From UBA2632 sp964452155 (GTDB lineage: Bacteria; Bacteroidota; Bacteroidia; Bacteroidales; Dysgonomonadaceae), in assembly GCA_964452155.1 (NCBI GenBank), contig CAYVLC010000079.1, positions 1 through 12,337 on the forward strand: a stretch of 12,337 bases of DNA, read 5' to 3'. Below are positions 5,488 to 12,337 of the stretch, piece by piece. Every line of letters starts with the position of its first letter. Position 1 is the stretch's first letter. A program made the translations under genes and the position numbers. The notes below the pieces were generated by a model, which ran no database searches, was not told where the DNA came from, and saw only the letters and a program-made list of their open reading frames with translations.

Positions 5488-8022
5488 ATGGGATTGAAAG
5501 AATACAATGGTAAGCGCAATTTTGAAAAGACACCTGAACCAAAAGGAGAAGATGAAAAACATTCTCAGAAACTTGTTTTTGTAGTACAAAGACATGCAGC
5601 TACTAGGCTTCACTACGATTTTCGATTAGAAATGGAAGGCGTGTTAAAGAGTTGGGCCTTACCTAAAGGCCCTTCTTTAAACCCTAATGACAAACGACTA
5701 GCTATGATGGTGGAAGACCACCCTTACTCCTATAGAACATTTGAAGGTACAATCCCCGCTGAAAGCTATGGTGGAGGAGAGGTTGAAATATGGGACCAAG
5801 GAACCTACGAATCTTTAGAGAAAGAGGAGGCTAAAAGTGATGAAGAGGTGCTTTTGGAGAGTTTAAAAAAAGGCTCTGTGAAAATGATACTTCACGGTAA
5901 AAAACTGAAAGGTGAGTTTGCTCTTGTGAAACTAAAAAGTGCCGATAGCGAAAATGCTTGGCTTCTCATTAAGCACAACGATGAATTTGCTGTGTCTGGA
6001 TCATATAATGCAGAAAGTTATACTCCAGAAGATTCAAAAGTGACGGCTCATGCCGAGAAACGATATAAGAACTTCAAAAAAAAAACGATAAAAAGCACTC
6101 CCCGTAAAAGAAATTTCGCTCCTTATTTATCTAATCAAAAGAAATTGGACGATTACATCAAACCCATGCTAGCTAGTGTTCGCGAGGAACCTTTTGATGA
6201 CGATGATTGGATTTTCGAAATAAAATGGGATGGATATAGAGCCATTGCAGAAATAACCGATAAATTCAAATTATATTCTCGCAATGGACTCTCTTACTTA
6301 GGAAAATATAAGGCCATAGAAGAATCATTGAAGAAACAAGAGCATGAAATGATATTGGATGGAGAGATTGTGGCTTACAATAATGACAATAGGCCCCATT
6401 TTCAGACACTACAGCACTTTGGCTACAACCCAAACGCACCGCTTGTGTATCATGTATTCGACCTTCTTTACTTAAATGGACATAGCACCACCGAGTTGAC
6501 CTTGATGCAACGAAAAGAATTGCTAAAAGATGCACTAGTTGAAACCAACTATCTAAAATACAGCGATCATGTGGAGGGTGAAGGAAAATATTTTTTTAAA
6601 GAAGTTACACAATTAGAGCTTGAAGGAATGATGGCTAAAAAGAAATCTTCGCAATATCATAAAGGTAGCCGTAGCAAAGAGTGGTTGAAAGTGAAAATAG
6701 AGCATACAAAAGAAGCTGTAATTGTTGGCTTCACAGAACCCCGTGGTTCACGCCCCGGCTTTGGAGCATTACTATTGGGTACTTATCAAAACGGGGAGTT
6801 GATGTATGCCGGACATACTGGCACGGGTTTTTCTCATGAGCTCTTGTTGGAGATATACGCCTTGTTGCAACCTCTTGTAACTCCAAAAACACCTTTTAAA
6901 GAAAAACCACAAACAAATATGCCAGCTACATGGGTTGTGCCACAACTAGTGTGTACTATCAAATACAGTGAAAGAACAACCCAAAATATGTTTCGTCACC
7001 CTGTTTTTGTAGGGTTGCGTCCAGATAAAACTCCTGAGGACATACAACTTGAAAGTTTAGAGGAAATAGATGATATGGCAGAAAAAAAGAATATAGAAGA
7101 GAGTACAAAAGAGATAGTTTTAGCTAAAGAGAGTGATACGCATGCGAAAGCTGATGTGAAATTTACCAATTTAGATAAACTCTATTGGGAGAATGAAAAG
7201 ATAAGCAAGGGCGATCTTATTGATTACTATCAGCAAGTGAGCAAATATATTATACCTTATCTAAAAGATAGAGCTCAATCACTTAACCGTCACCCAAACG
7301 GAATAGAGGGTGAGAGTTTTTATCATAAAGATGCAGGCGGCGAAGCCCCCAATTGGGTAGATACAACGGTAGTATATTCAGAGTTGAGCGACAAAGAGAT
7401 AGAGTATATTGTTTGTAACAACAAAGAAACACTTGGTTATCTTAATAATCTGGGATGTATTGAATTAAACCCATGGAACAGCAGAGTGCAATCTCCTTAT
7501 CATCCAGATTATATGATTATTGATTTAGACCCTTCGCCAGAGAATACATTCCAGCAAGTAATAGAAGCTGCATTAGCCACAAAGGAGGTGCTTGAAAAAT
7601 ATAAAATACCATCCTATTGCAAAACTTCTGGTAGCACAGGTCTGCACATCTTTGTTCCTATGGAAGCCAAATATAGTTACAATCAAGTAAAGGACTTTGC
7701 TCATATTGTGTCTCAAATGGTAATGCAAAAACTTCCTGAAACAACAACTTTAGAAAGAACCATAAAAAAACGTGGTCCGAAAATATACATAGATTATTTG
7801 CAAAACAGAAGTGGGCAAACAGTTGCCAGTGTATATAGCGTTAGACCAAAACCAGGCGCAACTGTTTCTATGCCTCTTGAATGGGATGAAGTAAAAGAGG
7901 GTTTGCAAATATCAGATTTCAACATCCATAATGCAATAGACCGCATTGAAAAGAAAGGTGATATTTTTGCACCTGTTTTAGGTGTAGGTATCGATATGGA
8001 GAAAGTGCTTGATATTATGTGA
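5488..8022 (+). CDS. ligD: LigD, multifunctional ATP-dependent end-joining DNA ligase
   Basis: An 844-residue enzyme that processes and seals broken DNA ends held by Ku. Three domains are present, in the order found in Pseudomonas aeruginosa LigD. The 3'-phosphoesterase (about 1-185) has H36, H42, D44, R46 (HYDFRLE), H78 and Y82, matching the P. aeruginosa catalytic set with a constant offset of 6. The ligase (about 225-525) has adenylation lysine K246 in KWDGYR, motif III DGE (291-293), motif IV EGMMAK (379-384) and motif V WLKVK (399-403). The primase-polymerase (about 556-844) has metal ligands D679 and D681 (DLDP), H720 (STGLH) and D769. All key residues I can check are intact. The frame is open from a TTG at 5446, but ATG 5488 gives the family's usual MGLKEYNxKR opening. 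It is probably co-transcribed with ku. Confidence 0.97.
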   Translation: MGLKEYNGKRNFEKTPEPKGEDEKHSQKLVFVVQRHAATRLHYDFRLEMEGVLKSWALPKGPSLNPNDKRLAMMVEDHPYSYRTFEGTIPAESYGGGEVEIWDQGTYESLEKEEAKSDEEVLLESLKKGSVKMILHGKKLKGEFALVKLKSADSENAWLLIKHNDEFAVSGSYNAESYTPEDSKVTAHAEKRYKNFKKKTIKSTPRKRNFAPYLSNQKKLDDYIKPMLASVREEPFDDDDWIFEIKWDGYRAIAEITDKFKLYSRNGLSYLGKYKAIEESLKKQEHEMILDGEIVAYNNDNRPHFQTLQHFGYNPNAPLVYHVFDLLYLNGHSTTELTLMQRKELLKDALVETNYLKYSDHVEGEGKYFFKEVTQLELEGMMAKKKSSQYHKGSRSKEWLKVKIEHTKEAVIVGFTEPRGSRPGFGALLLGTYQNGELMYAGHTGTGFSHELLLEIYALLQPLVTPKTPFKEKPQTNMPATWVVPQLVCTIKYSERTTQNMFRHPVFVGLRPDKTPEDIQLESLEEIDDMAEKKNIEESTKEIVLAKESDTHAKADVKFTNLDKLYWENEKISKGDLIDYYQQVSKYIIPYLKDRAQSLNRHPNGIEGESFYHKDAGGEAPNWVDTTVVYSELSDKEIEYIVCNNKETLGYLNNLGCIELNPWNSRVQSPYHPDYMIIDLDPSPENTFQQVIEAALATKEVLEKYKIPSYCKTSGSTGLHIFVPMEAKYSYNQVKDFAHIVSQMVMQKLPETTTLERTIKKRGPKIYIDYLQNRSGQTVASVYSVRPKPGATVSMPLEWDEVKEGLQISDFNIHNAIDRIEKKGDIFAPVLGVGIDMEKVLDIM

Positions 8023-8053
8023 CATAAATTTGCAAAAGCACAGCAACTAAAAA

Positions 8054-8091
8054 AATGCGCTGCAGTTTTACAATAAAAACCACAGCGCATT
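8054..8091 (-). terminator. Intrinsic terminator of the cyd operon
   Basis: AATGCGCTG (8054-8062) and CAGCGCATT (8083-8091) form a perfect 9-bp GC-rich stem. An inner GTTTT/AAAAC stem (8065-8069 with 8076-8080) extends it. On the - strand the hairpin is followed by seven Ts, so it is a strong terminator for the leftward cydB. On the + strand it is followed by As, so ligD would use it poorly. Confidence 0.85.
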
Positions 8092-8116
8092 AAAAAAAAA
8101 GTAACCCATCAATACA

Positions 8117-9268
8117 TCAATATGCTTTAGTAGATTCCACATCTTCTATAGATGTGTAGTTTTTCTCAAGAGCACGCCATGCATAAAATATATATCCTAT
8201 CACAAAGGGTATGAACAGTGACACCCAAGCCATTGTTTTTAGTGTAAACAAACTAGAAGAGGCATTCTGAAGCGTCAGTGAGCTTTGCAAATCGGTTATA
8301 GAGGGATAGAAAGCAGTATTATTTACACCTGAAATAAATATCAGCATTGTCACAGTTAAAATTGCTCCAGGACCTGCAATCCAGATACCTTTTCTGAAAT
8401 TTGGCTTTAGAGCCGACGAAACTATTCCATATAACACTCCTACTACACCAATTAAAAAGACCACCAATAAAATAGGCATTTCCAAGAAGTTATTTAAATA
8501 TTTCATCGGCTCCATATATACCTCTTTTGTCTCAGGATTTACTGCAAATCCGTCTGAAAATAATGTCCATATTAAAAATGTAAGAAAGAACACTAAAAAC
8601 GGAGCAGCATTGTAAACCAAGTATTTGTGAGTTCTCTTTTGCAACACATCATGATCTAATCTATTGATAAAGAAAAGACAAGCCATAGTGCGTGCTAAAA
8701 ACAGAACTGCCAGTCCGAGACTCAAGTTGCGCAAATTGAGCAAGGCCTCCAACCCATGCCAGGGGTTTTGCCACTGACTTATGATAGGACCAACCGTACC
8801 AACTCCAGCAATGTTTCCTTTACTCATTGTAAACTCAGATCCGGTAAAGAATGTGGCCAATGCCACACCTACCAAGAAAGTGCCCAAGACTCCATTAATA
8901 AACAAAAAAGATTTGTAGGTCTTTTTGCCAAGAAAGTTTCCTGGTTGCGACTGAAACTCATACGATACAGCTTGCAATGTGAAACAAAATAAAATGGCCA
9001 TCCAAACCCAATATGCACCTCCAAAACTTGTAGAATAAAAGAGAGGGAAAGAAGCAAAAAAGGCTCCGCCAAATACTACAAGAGTTGTGAAGGTGTAATG
9101 CCACTTTCGACCAAGGATGTTGACAAGCAATTTTTTCTCACTTGTTGTTTTCGAAAGCGAATACAGCATAGACTGTCCGCCTTGCACAAAAAGCAGAAAA
9201 GCAAATATGCCCGCTAACAACGATATCAAAAACCACCAATAATGTTGCAAAAATGAATATGTAAACAT
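8117..9268 (-). CDS. cydB: Cytochrome bd ubiquinol/menaquinol oxidase subunit II
   Basis: A 383-residue integral membrane protein with about nine helices, the second core subunit of cytochrome bd oxidase. The complex oxidises quinol at the inner membrane and reduces oxygen to water with very high affinity. CydB carries no haem but stabilises the complex and contributes to its channels. Recognisable segments are YWWFLISLL (10-18), LVNILGRKWHYTFTTLVVFGGAFFASFPLFYSTSFGGAYW (48-87, shown here as the conserved stretch with FGGAFFASFP at its centre), QAVSYEFQS and the long TMs that follow. It is the divergent Bacteroidota form: E. coli TDGFD is replaced by VQGGQ (28-32) and E. coli D58 (WDGN) by H57 (WHYT). 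It starts 33 bases after the cydA stop on the same strand and ends at a strong terminator. Confidence 0.96.
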   Translation of the reverse strand: MFTYSFLQHYWWFLISLLAGIFAFLLFVQGGQSMLYSLSKTTSEKKLLVNILGRKWHYTFTTLVVFGGAFFASFPLFYSTSFGGAYWVWMAILFCFTLQAVSYEFQSQPGNFLGKKTYKSFLFINGVLGTFLVGVALATFFTGSEFTMSKGNIAGVGTVGPIISQWQNPWHGLEALLNLRNLSLGLAVLFLARTMACLFFINRLDHDVLQKRTHKYLVYNAAPFLVFFLTFLIWTLFSDGFAVNPETKEVYMEPMKYLNNFLEMPILLVVFLIGVVGVLYGIVSSALKPNFRKGIWIAGPGAILTVTMLIFISGVNNTAFYPSITDLQSSLTLQNASSSLFTLKTMAWVSLFIPFVIGYIFYAWRALEKNYTSIEDVESTKAY

Positions 9269-9301
9269 AATATTATATTTTTATTTTATACTTCTAATCG
9301 T

Positions 9302-10876
9302 TTATTTAACAGGCTCTTTTTCTGTTTCTTCTGGCCCTTTCTTAATCTGCTTTACCATAATTCTAACCTCAGCTATTAACAATACTGTAAACATAAGCAG
9401 GAACATAAAGAAGCTAGTGATTACCGAACTAGTTTCGAGACTCGAGATTGCTGCCTGAACTGGTAGGATATCTTGAATGGCCCATGGCTGTCGGCCCACT
9501 TCAGAAACAATCCAACCCGCTTGGCCGGCAATGTATGCCAGAGGCAAACTCCATAGCGAAACATACAATATCCATCTATTATTAAGGAGTGTTTTTTTAC
9601 GATCGAAATACCATACTATTGCAAACAGTAGTATATAATAAAACCCAATAATAACCATTACCCTAAAAGTATAAAACATAAGTGGCACATTGGGTATAGT
9701 TTGTTCTGGTTTGTCAAGATAGCCATATCCAAAATAAGCAAAATTTTCTTGAAGTATTGCTTCATAGCCTGCAAGCTCATCATCACGGCCTTCGTCTTTG
9801 GCTACTTGATAGTTGCCCAATGCTTCGATTGCCATTTTGCCACGTGCTCTTTTTTCTTCAAACGAAAGGGCTATTGTGCCATCTTGCATGGTATATCCAC
9901 CATCAATTATGTCTCGAATTCCTGGTACAAAAGCATTCAACTGTCGGTAGCCCATTATAGATAATAGTTTTGGCAATTCTATTTTAAACAAAAAAGCATC
10001 GCCTTTGTCGTAGTTAGATTTGTCGGCTTTAGCTGGGTTCAATATACCCATTGCTACCAGACCAGCACCTTCTTTACCCTCGTAGAGCCCCTCCATAGCA
10101 GCTATTTTCATTGGTTGTTTTTGTGCCACTTCATAACCAGACCCATCGCCAGTAACAGCAAGAAGAACAAAAGAGATTAATCCAAAAATTGCTCCCACCT
10201 TAACGCTTTTGAATGCAAAGTCGAGATTTCGTTTTTTAAGTAAAAACCATGAACTAATGGCAACTACAAATGCAGCACCTGTAGCCCATCCAGAGAGCAC
10301 GGTATGAAAAAATTTATTGATAGCTACAGGCGAGAGAGCAATGGCCCAAAAATCGACCATCTCGTTTCGAACCGTTTCGGGATTGAACTCCATACCAACT
10401 GGATATTGCATCCACGCATTGGCTATTAGAATCCAGAGAGCAGACAGTGTAGCACCTATAGTAACTAGCCATGTAGATGCTAAGTGAGCCTTCTTACTTA
10501 CTTTTTTCCATCCAAAAAACATAATCGAAATAAAGGTGGCTTCTAAAAAGAAAGCTATTATTCCCTCAATGGCTAGCGGTGCACCAAATATGTCGCCTAC
10601 AAACCAGCTATAGTTTGACCAATTGGTGCCAAATTGGAATTCAAGGATGATTCCGGTAGCAACCCCTATTGCAAAGTTGATTCCAAAAATCTTCATCCAG
10701 AACTTTGCCGCGTTTTTCCACTCTTCGTTTCCAGTGCGTACGTACAATGTCTCCATTACAGACATTACTATGGCAAGCCCCAGGGTTAATGGTACAAAAA
10801 GCCAATGGTATCCGGCTGTCATTGCAAATTGCAATCGCGACCAATCGACTACCGATGAAAAATTAAATAAATCCAT
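9302..10876 (-). CDS. cydA: Cytochrome bd ubiquinol/menaquinol oxidase subunit I
   Basis: A 524-residue membrane protein that carries the three haems (b558, b595, d) and the quinol site of cytochrome bd oxidase. The opening WSRLQFAMTAGYHWLFVPLT includes H24 (E. coli H19). H191 (E. coli H186, haem b558), M407 (E. coli M393), E104 and E112 (E. coli E99, E107), GWIVSEVGRQPW (454-465) and the Q-loop residues K257 and E262 (E. coli K252, E257) are all present. The N-terminal half aligns with E. coli CydA at a constant offset of 5. The extended Q-loop (about 245-395) is of similar length to that of E. coli. The subunit is therefore expected to be active. It lies 60 bases after DUF4492 and 33 before cydB. 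The ATG at 10876 gives the typical MDLxxxSSVVDWSRLQ start. Confidence 0.97.
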   Translation of the reverse strand: MDLFNFSSVVDWSRLQFAMTAGYHWLFVPLTLGLAIVMSVMETLYVRTGNEEWKNAAKFWMKIFGINFAIGVATGIILEFQFGTNWSNYSWFVGDIFGAPLAIEGIIAFFLEATFISIMFFGWKKVSKKAHLASTWLVTIGATLSALWILIANAWMQYPVGMEFNPETVRNEMVDFWAIALSPVAINKFFHTVLSGWATGAAFVVAISSWFLLKKRNLDFAFKSVKVGAIFGLISFVLLAVTGDGSGYEVAQKQPMKIAAMEGLYEGKEGAGLVAMGILNPAKADKSNYDKGDAFLFKIELPKLLSIMGYRQLNAFVPGIRDIIDGGYTMQDGTIALSFEEKRARGKMAIEALGNYQVAKDEGRDDELAGYEAILQENFAYFGYGYLDKPEQTIPNVPLMFYTFRVMVIIGFYYILLFAIVWYFDRKKTLLNNRWILYVSLWSLPLAYIAGQAGWIVSEVGRQPWAIQDILPVQAAISSLETSSVITSFFMFLLMFTVLLIAEVRIMVKQIKKGPEETEKEPVK

Positions 10877-10936
10877 ACATCATAATTTGTTGATAGTTAA
10901 TTTCTTATTAATTGTGTTTGTTGTTAACCTCTTTCT

Positions 10937-11167
10937 TTAAGGTTTGTCTATTAATTCTTTTCTAACATGATCTGCTTTATCTACAGCATTGTCATATTTA
11001 GTATTTAAGAAGTTGGGCGAAAAGATTGGCTTCATAATGAAAAACATAAATATGAGTTTTAGGATGACAATTATCCACAATGTTTTTCCAAGGGTAGTCA
11101 TATTGGTGAAGCCCTCCCAAAACATTTTGAACCAGTTGAATTTTTCTTTTGTTTTTGTTGCAACCAT
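10937..11167 (-). CDS. DUF4492 protein, probable cytochrome bd accessory subunit
   Basis: A 76-residue protein with one membrane helix (about 28-47, GKTLWIIVILKLIFMFFIMKP), a basic, aromatic N-terminus (KEKFNWFKMFWEGFTNM) and a charged C-terminal tail. This matches the DUF4492 family, which I recall sitting directly before cydA in Bacteroidota and some Epsilonproteobacteria. Its place as first gene of the cyd operon (60 bases before cydA) suggests a role in the assembly or stability of the oxidase, by analogy with the small CydX/CydH subunits, although the sequence does not resemble those. No separate cydX is visible in this window. The ATG at 11167 follows the A-rich leader AACTAATAAAAA. The helix orientation and role are inferred. 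Confidence 0.85.
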   Translation of the reverse strand: MVATKTKEKFNWFKMFWEGFTNMTTLGKTLWIIVILKLIFMFFIMKPIFSPNFLNTKYDNAVDKADHVRKELIDKP

Positions 11168-11177
11168 TTGAGGTGTT

Positions 11178-11189
11178 TTTTTATTAGTT
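11178..11189 (-). promoter_or_regulatory. A-rich translation leader AACTAATAAAAA
   Basis: Read on the - strand, this element lies 10 bases before the DUF4492 ATG and is identical to the 12-mer before the PRC-barrel gene. It stands in place of a Shine-Dalgarno sequence. The rest of the 150-base gap to the DUF3467 gene shows no clear TAnnTTTG promoter, so the cyd operon promoter is not identified here. Confidence 0.35.
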
Positions 11190-11317
11190 ATGATTTATGA
11201 GATGCGAGGTGAAATGTGGGGAAATAAACCTCCAAGGCCGTTTGCCTTCTCTCCCTTTTTCCTCATTTCTTGCCCCTCTTTTTTATTGTTGGCTATTGGG
11301 TGTTCTTTTTTGCTAGC

Positions 11318-11635
11318 TTAAGCTTGGCCCATGCCACCTAAGGGAGGCAAAAAACCAAGATTTTCATTATTAATAGAAACCGTGCCATTCATTTTTTCAA
11401 ACTTCTCTATATTCTCTTCCAGCGCAGATAGTAAACGTTTGGCGTGGTCGGGGGTTAGAATTATACGAGATTTTACTTTTGCTTTGGGTACACCTGGCAC
11501 AACACGAATAAAATCTAATACAAATTCTGACGATGAGTGTGATATGATTGCTAAATTAGAATAAGTTCCTTGAGCAATCTCTTCGGAGAGTTCTATTTCT
11601 ATTTGATTATCACGATTACTGTTGTTTTGGCTCAT
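11318..11635 (-). CDS. DUF3467 family protein
   Basis: A 105-residue soluble protein of the DUF3467 family. The signature is clear: an acidic N-terminal strand (QIEIELSEEIAQGTYSNLAIISHSSSEFVLDF, about 11-42, with the SNLAIISHS core), then FIRVVPGVPKAKVKSRIILTP (42-62 with PGVPKAKVKSRI at its heart) and a helix HAKRLLSALEENIEKFE (64-80). The C-terminus is glycine- and proline-rich (GFLPPLGGMGQA). The fold is probably a small beta sheet plus helix; no biochemical function is established to my knowledge. In Bacteroidota such genes are often found as single conserved genes. It has its own candidate promoter upstream (11761-11789) and lies 150 bases before the cyd operon on the same strand, so read-through into DUF4492 is possible because no terminator separates them. 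Confidence 0.9.
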   Translation of the reverse strand: MSQNNSNRDNQIEIELSEEIAQGTYSNLAIISHSSSEFVLDFIRVVPGVPKAKVKSRIILTPDHAKRLLSALEENIEKFEKMNGTVSINNENLGFLPPLGGMGQA

Positions 11636-11760
11636 ATGTATATATATTTTAGATACGTAAAGTATAATTTTGCACTTATAAAATTGATTTTCAGTGTTAA
11701 ATGGGTATAAATAGAAGCGTTTTTAGTATTTTAGCTGATGTGAAATAATTATTAGAATCA

Positions 11761-11789
11761 CAAATATAAAACAATATTTCTACTATCAA
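11761..11789 (-). promoter_or_regulatory. Candidate promoter of the DUF3467 gene
   Basis: On the - strand TATATTTG (11761-11768) matches the Bacteroidota -7 consensus TAnnTTTG exactly, with TTG at 11787-11789 and an 18-base spacer. The inferred start near 11754 gives a leader of about 120 bases before the ATG at 11635. It lies between the pntB terminator and the DUF3467 gene, so the position is sensible. Confidence 0.5.
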
Positions 11790-11820
11790 TTATTTTATTT
11801 GTTAATTAAGTGCCTTTTGA

Positions 11821-11866
11821 GCAAAAAATGTTCATCATTGCGTTTGCAACGGTGAACATTTTTTGC
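11821..11866 (-). terminator. Intrinsic terminator after pntB
   Basis: Perfect 14-bp stem: GCAAAAAATGTTCA (11821-11834) and TGAACATTTTTTGC (11853-11866), with an 18-base loop that can form an inner TTGC/GCAA stem. On the - strand the descending arm contains a run of six Ts. It lies 26 bases beyond the pntB stop and separates that gene from DUF3467. The symmetric A and T runs could also stop transcription arriving from the other side. Confidence 0.85.
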
Positions 11867-11891
11867 GATTTCTAGTATGCTATCGTGTTTT

Positions 11892-12337
11892 TTACTGAAG
11901 CTGTGCGTTGTACTGTATGTGCTGTAGTTCTTTTAGTAAATCGTGCAATGTTTCCTTTGCATCTCCAAGCTTTAGGTAAACACCATGGGTGCGTGTATAA
12001 AGAGGATTTTCTACCCCCGCATACCCTGGATTGAGATCGAAGTTACAAATGATTACCTCTTTTGCCTGGTCCACATTCAGTATAGGCATTCCATAAATGG
12101 GGGTGTCTGTGGCATCTCTAGCAGCAGGATTGAGCACATCGTTGGCACCAATGACTACAACTGCATCTACGTTTTCGAATTCGTCATTCACAGTATCCAT
12201 CTCATACAATTGCTCGTACGACACGTCGGCTTCGGCCAGCAACACATTCATGTGGCCTGGCATGCGGCCAGCCACAGGATGTATGGCATATTTTACATGT
12301 GCTCCGTTCATTTCCAATTGGTCGGCTAGCTGCTTCA
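11892..12337 (-). CDS. pntB: NAD(P) transhydrogenase subunit beta, C-terminal part
   Basis: The last 147 or so residues of PntB; the gene enters from the right edge with no start inside the window (the frame is open to 12337). This part is domain III, the soluble NADP(H)-binding domain. Typical motifs are HPVAGRMPGHMNVLLAEA, the VVVIGANDVLNPAARD segment, GMPILNVDQAKEV and NPGYAGVENPLY. The complete enzyme (alpha and beta subunits) couples hydride transfer between NADH and NADP+ to proton movement across the inner membrane, supplying NADPH. The alpha-subunit gene would be expected to the right, out of view. The stop is followed by a strong terminator, so pntB is the last gene of its operon. 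Confidence 0.95.
   Translation of the reverse strand, partial: KQLADQLEMNGAHVKYAIHPVAGRMPGHMNVLLAEADVSYEQLYEMDTVNDEFENVDAVVVIGANDVLNPAARDATDTPIYGMPILNVDQAKEVIICNFDLNPGYAGVENPLYTRTHGVYLKLGDAKETLHDLLKELQHIQYNAQLQ

Noticed and set aside
11315..11324. Palindrome AGCTTAAGCT at the DUF3467 stop
   Set aside because: It has no loop and no T-tract on the gene's strand; restriction-site-like palindromes of this size occur by chance.
1..12337. CRISPR array, transposon, tRNA or rRNA
   Set aside because: No regularly spaced repeats, transposase motifs, terminal inverted repeats or RNA-gene sequences were recognised by eye.

Overview
The window looks like a chromosomal segment of a Bacteroidota bacterium, probably in or near the Bacteroidales/Marinilabiliales. 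It is AT-rich. Gene leaders are A-rich and lack clear Shine-Dalgarno sequences. The CydB type, the DUF4492-cydA-cydB gene order and the DUF3467 protein are all familiar from that phylum, and promoter-like TAnnTTTG elements occur. This assignment is inferred from gene content and protein resemblance recalled from memory; no database search was possible.

Left part (1-4233): a gene-poor edge, then mostly leftward genes with a stress or cell-envelope flavour. These are a two-repeat PRC-barrel protein, a 36-residue lysine-rich microprotein (too short for usual gene callers), a 51-residue YqaE/Pmp3 membrane protein, a four-helix membrane protein with a large soluble insert, and a DUF421/YetF-family membrane protein. 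The last three (DUF421, four-helix protein, YqaE) are closely spaced and end at a hairpin, so they may form one operon. One rightward gene (1516-1956) encodes an unrecognised 146-residue protein and converges with the microprotein gene on a strong bidirectional terminator.

Middle (4234-8103): a 433-base AT-rich intergenic region carries a candidate promoter overlapped by an inverted repeat. It is followed by the rightward pair ku-ligD, a complete two-gene bacterial non-homologous end-joining system. LigD has the order phosphoesterase, ligase, polymerase, as in Pseudomonas aeruginosa LigD, and all catalytic motifs that I can check are present.

Right part (8054-12337): leftward energy-metabolism genes. 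DUF4492, cydA and cydB form a cytochrome bd quinol oxidase operon ending in a hairpin terminator shared as the convergent boundary with ligD. Upstream lie a DUF3467 protein with a good candidate promoter and the C-terminal end of pntB (NAD(P) transhydrogenase beta subunit), which runs off the right edge and ends at a strong 14-bp terminator.

No mobile element, CRISPR array, tRNA or rRNA was seen. The window is mostly recognisable families. The least explained items are the 146-residue orphan, the lysine-rich microprotein, the four-helix membrane protein and the palindrome at the ku promoter.
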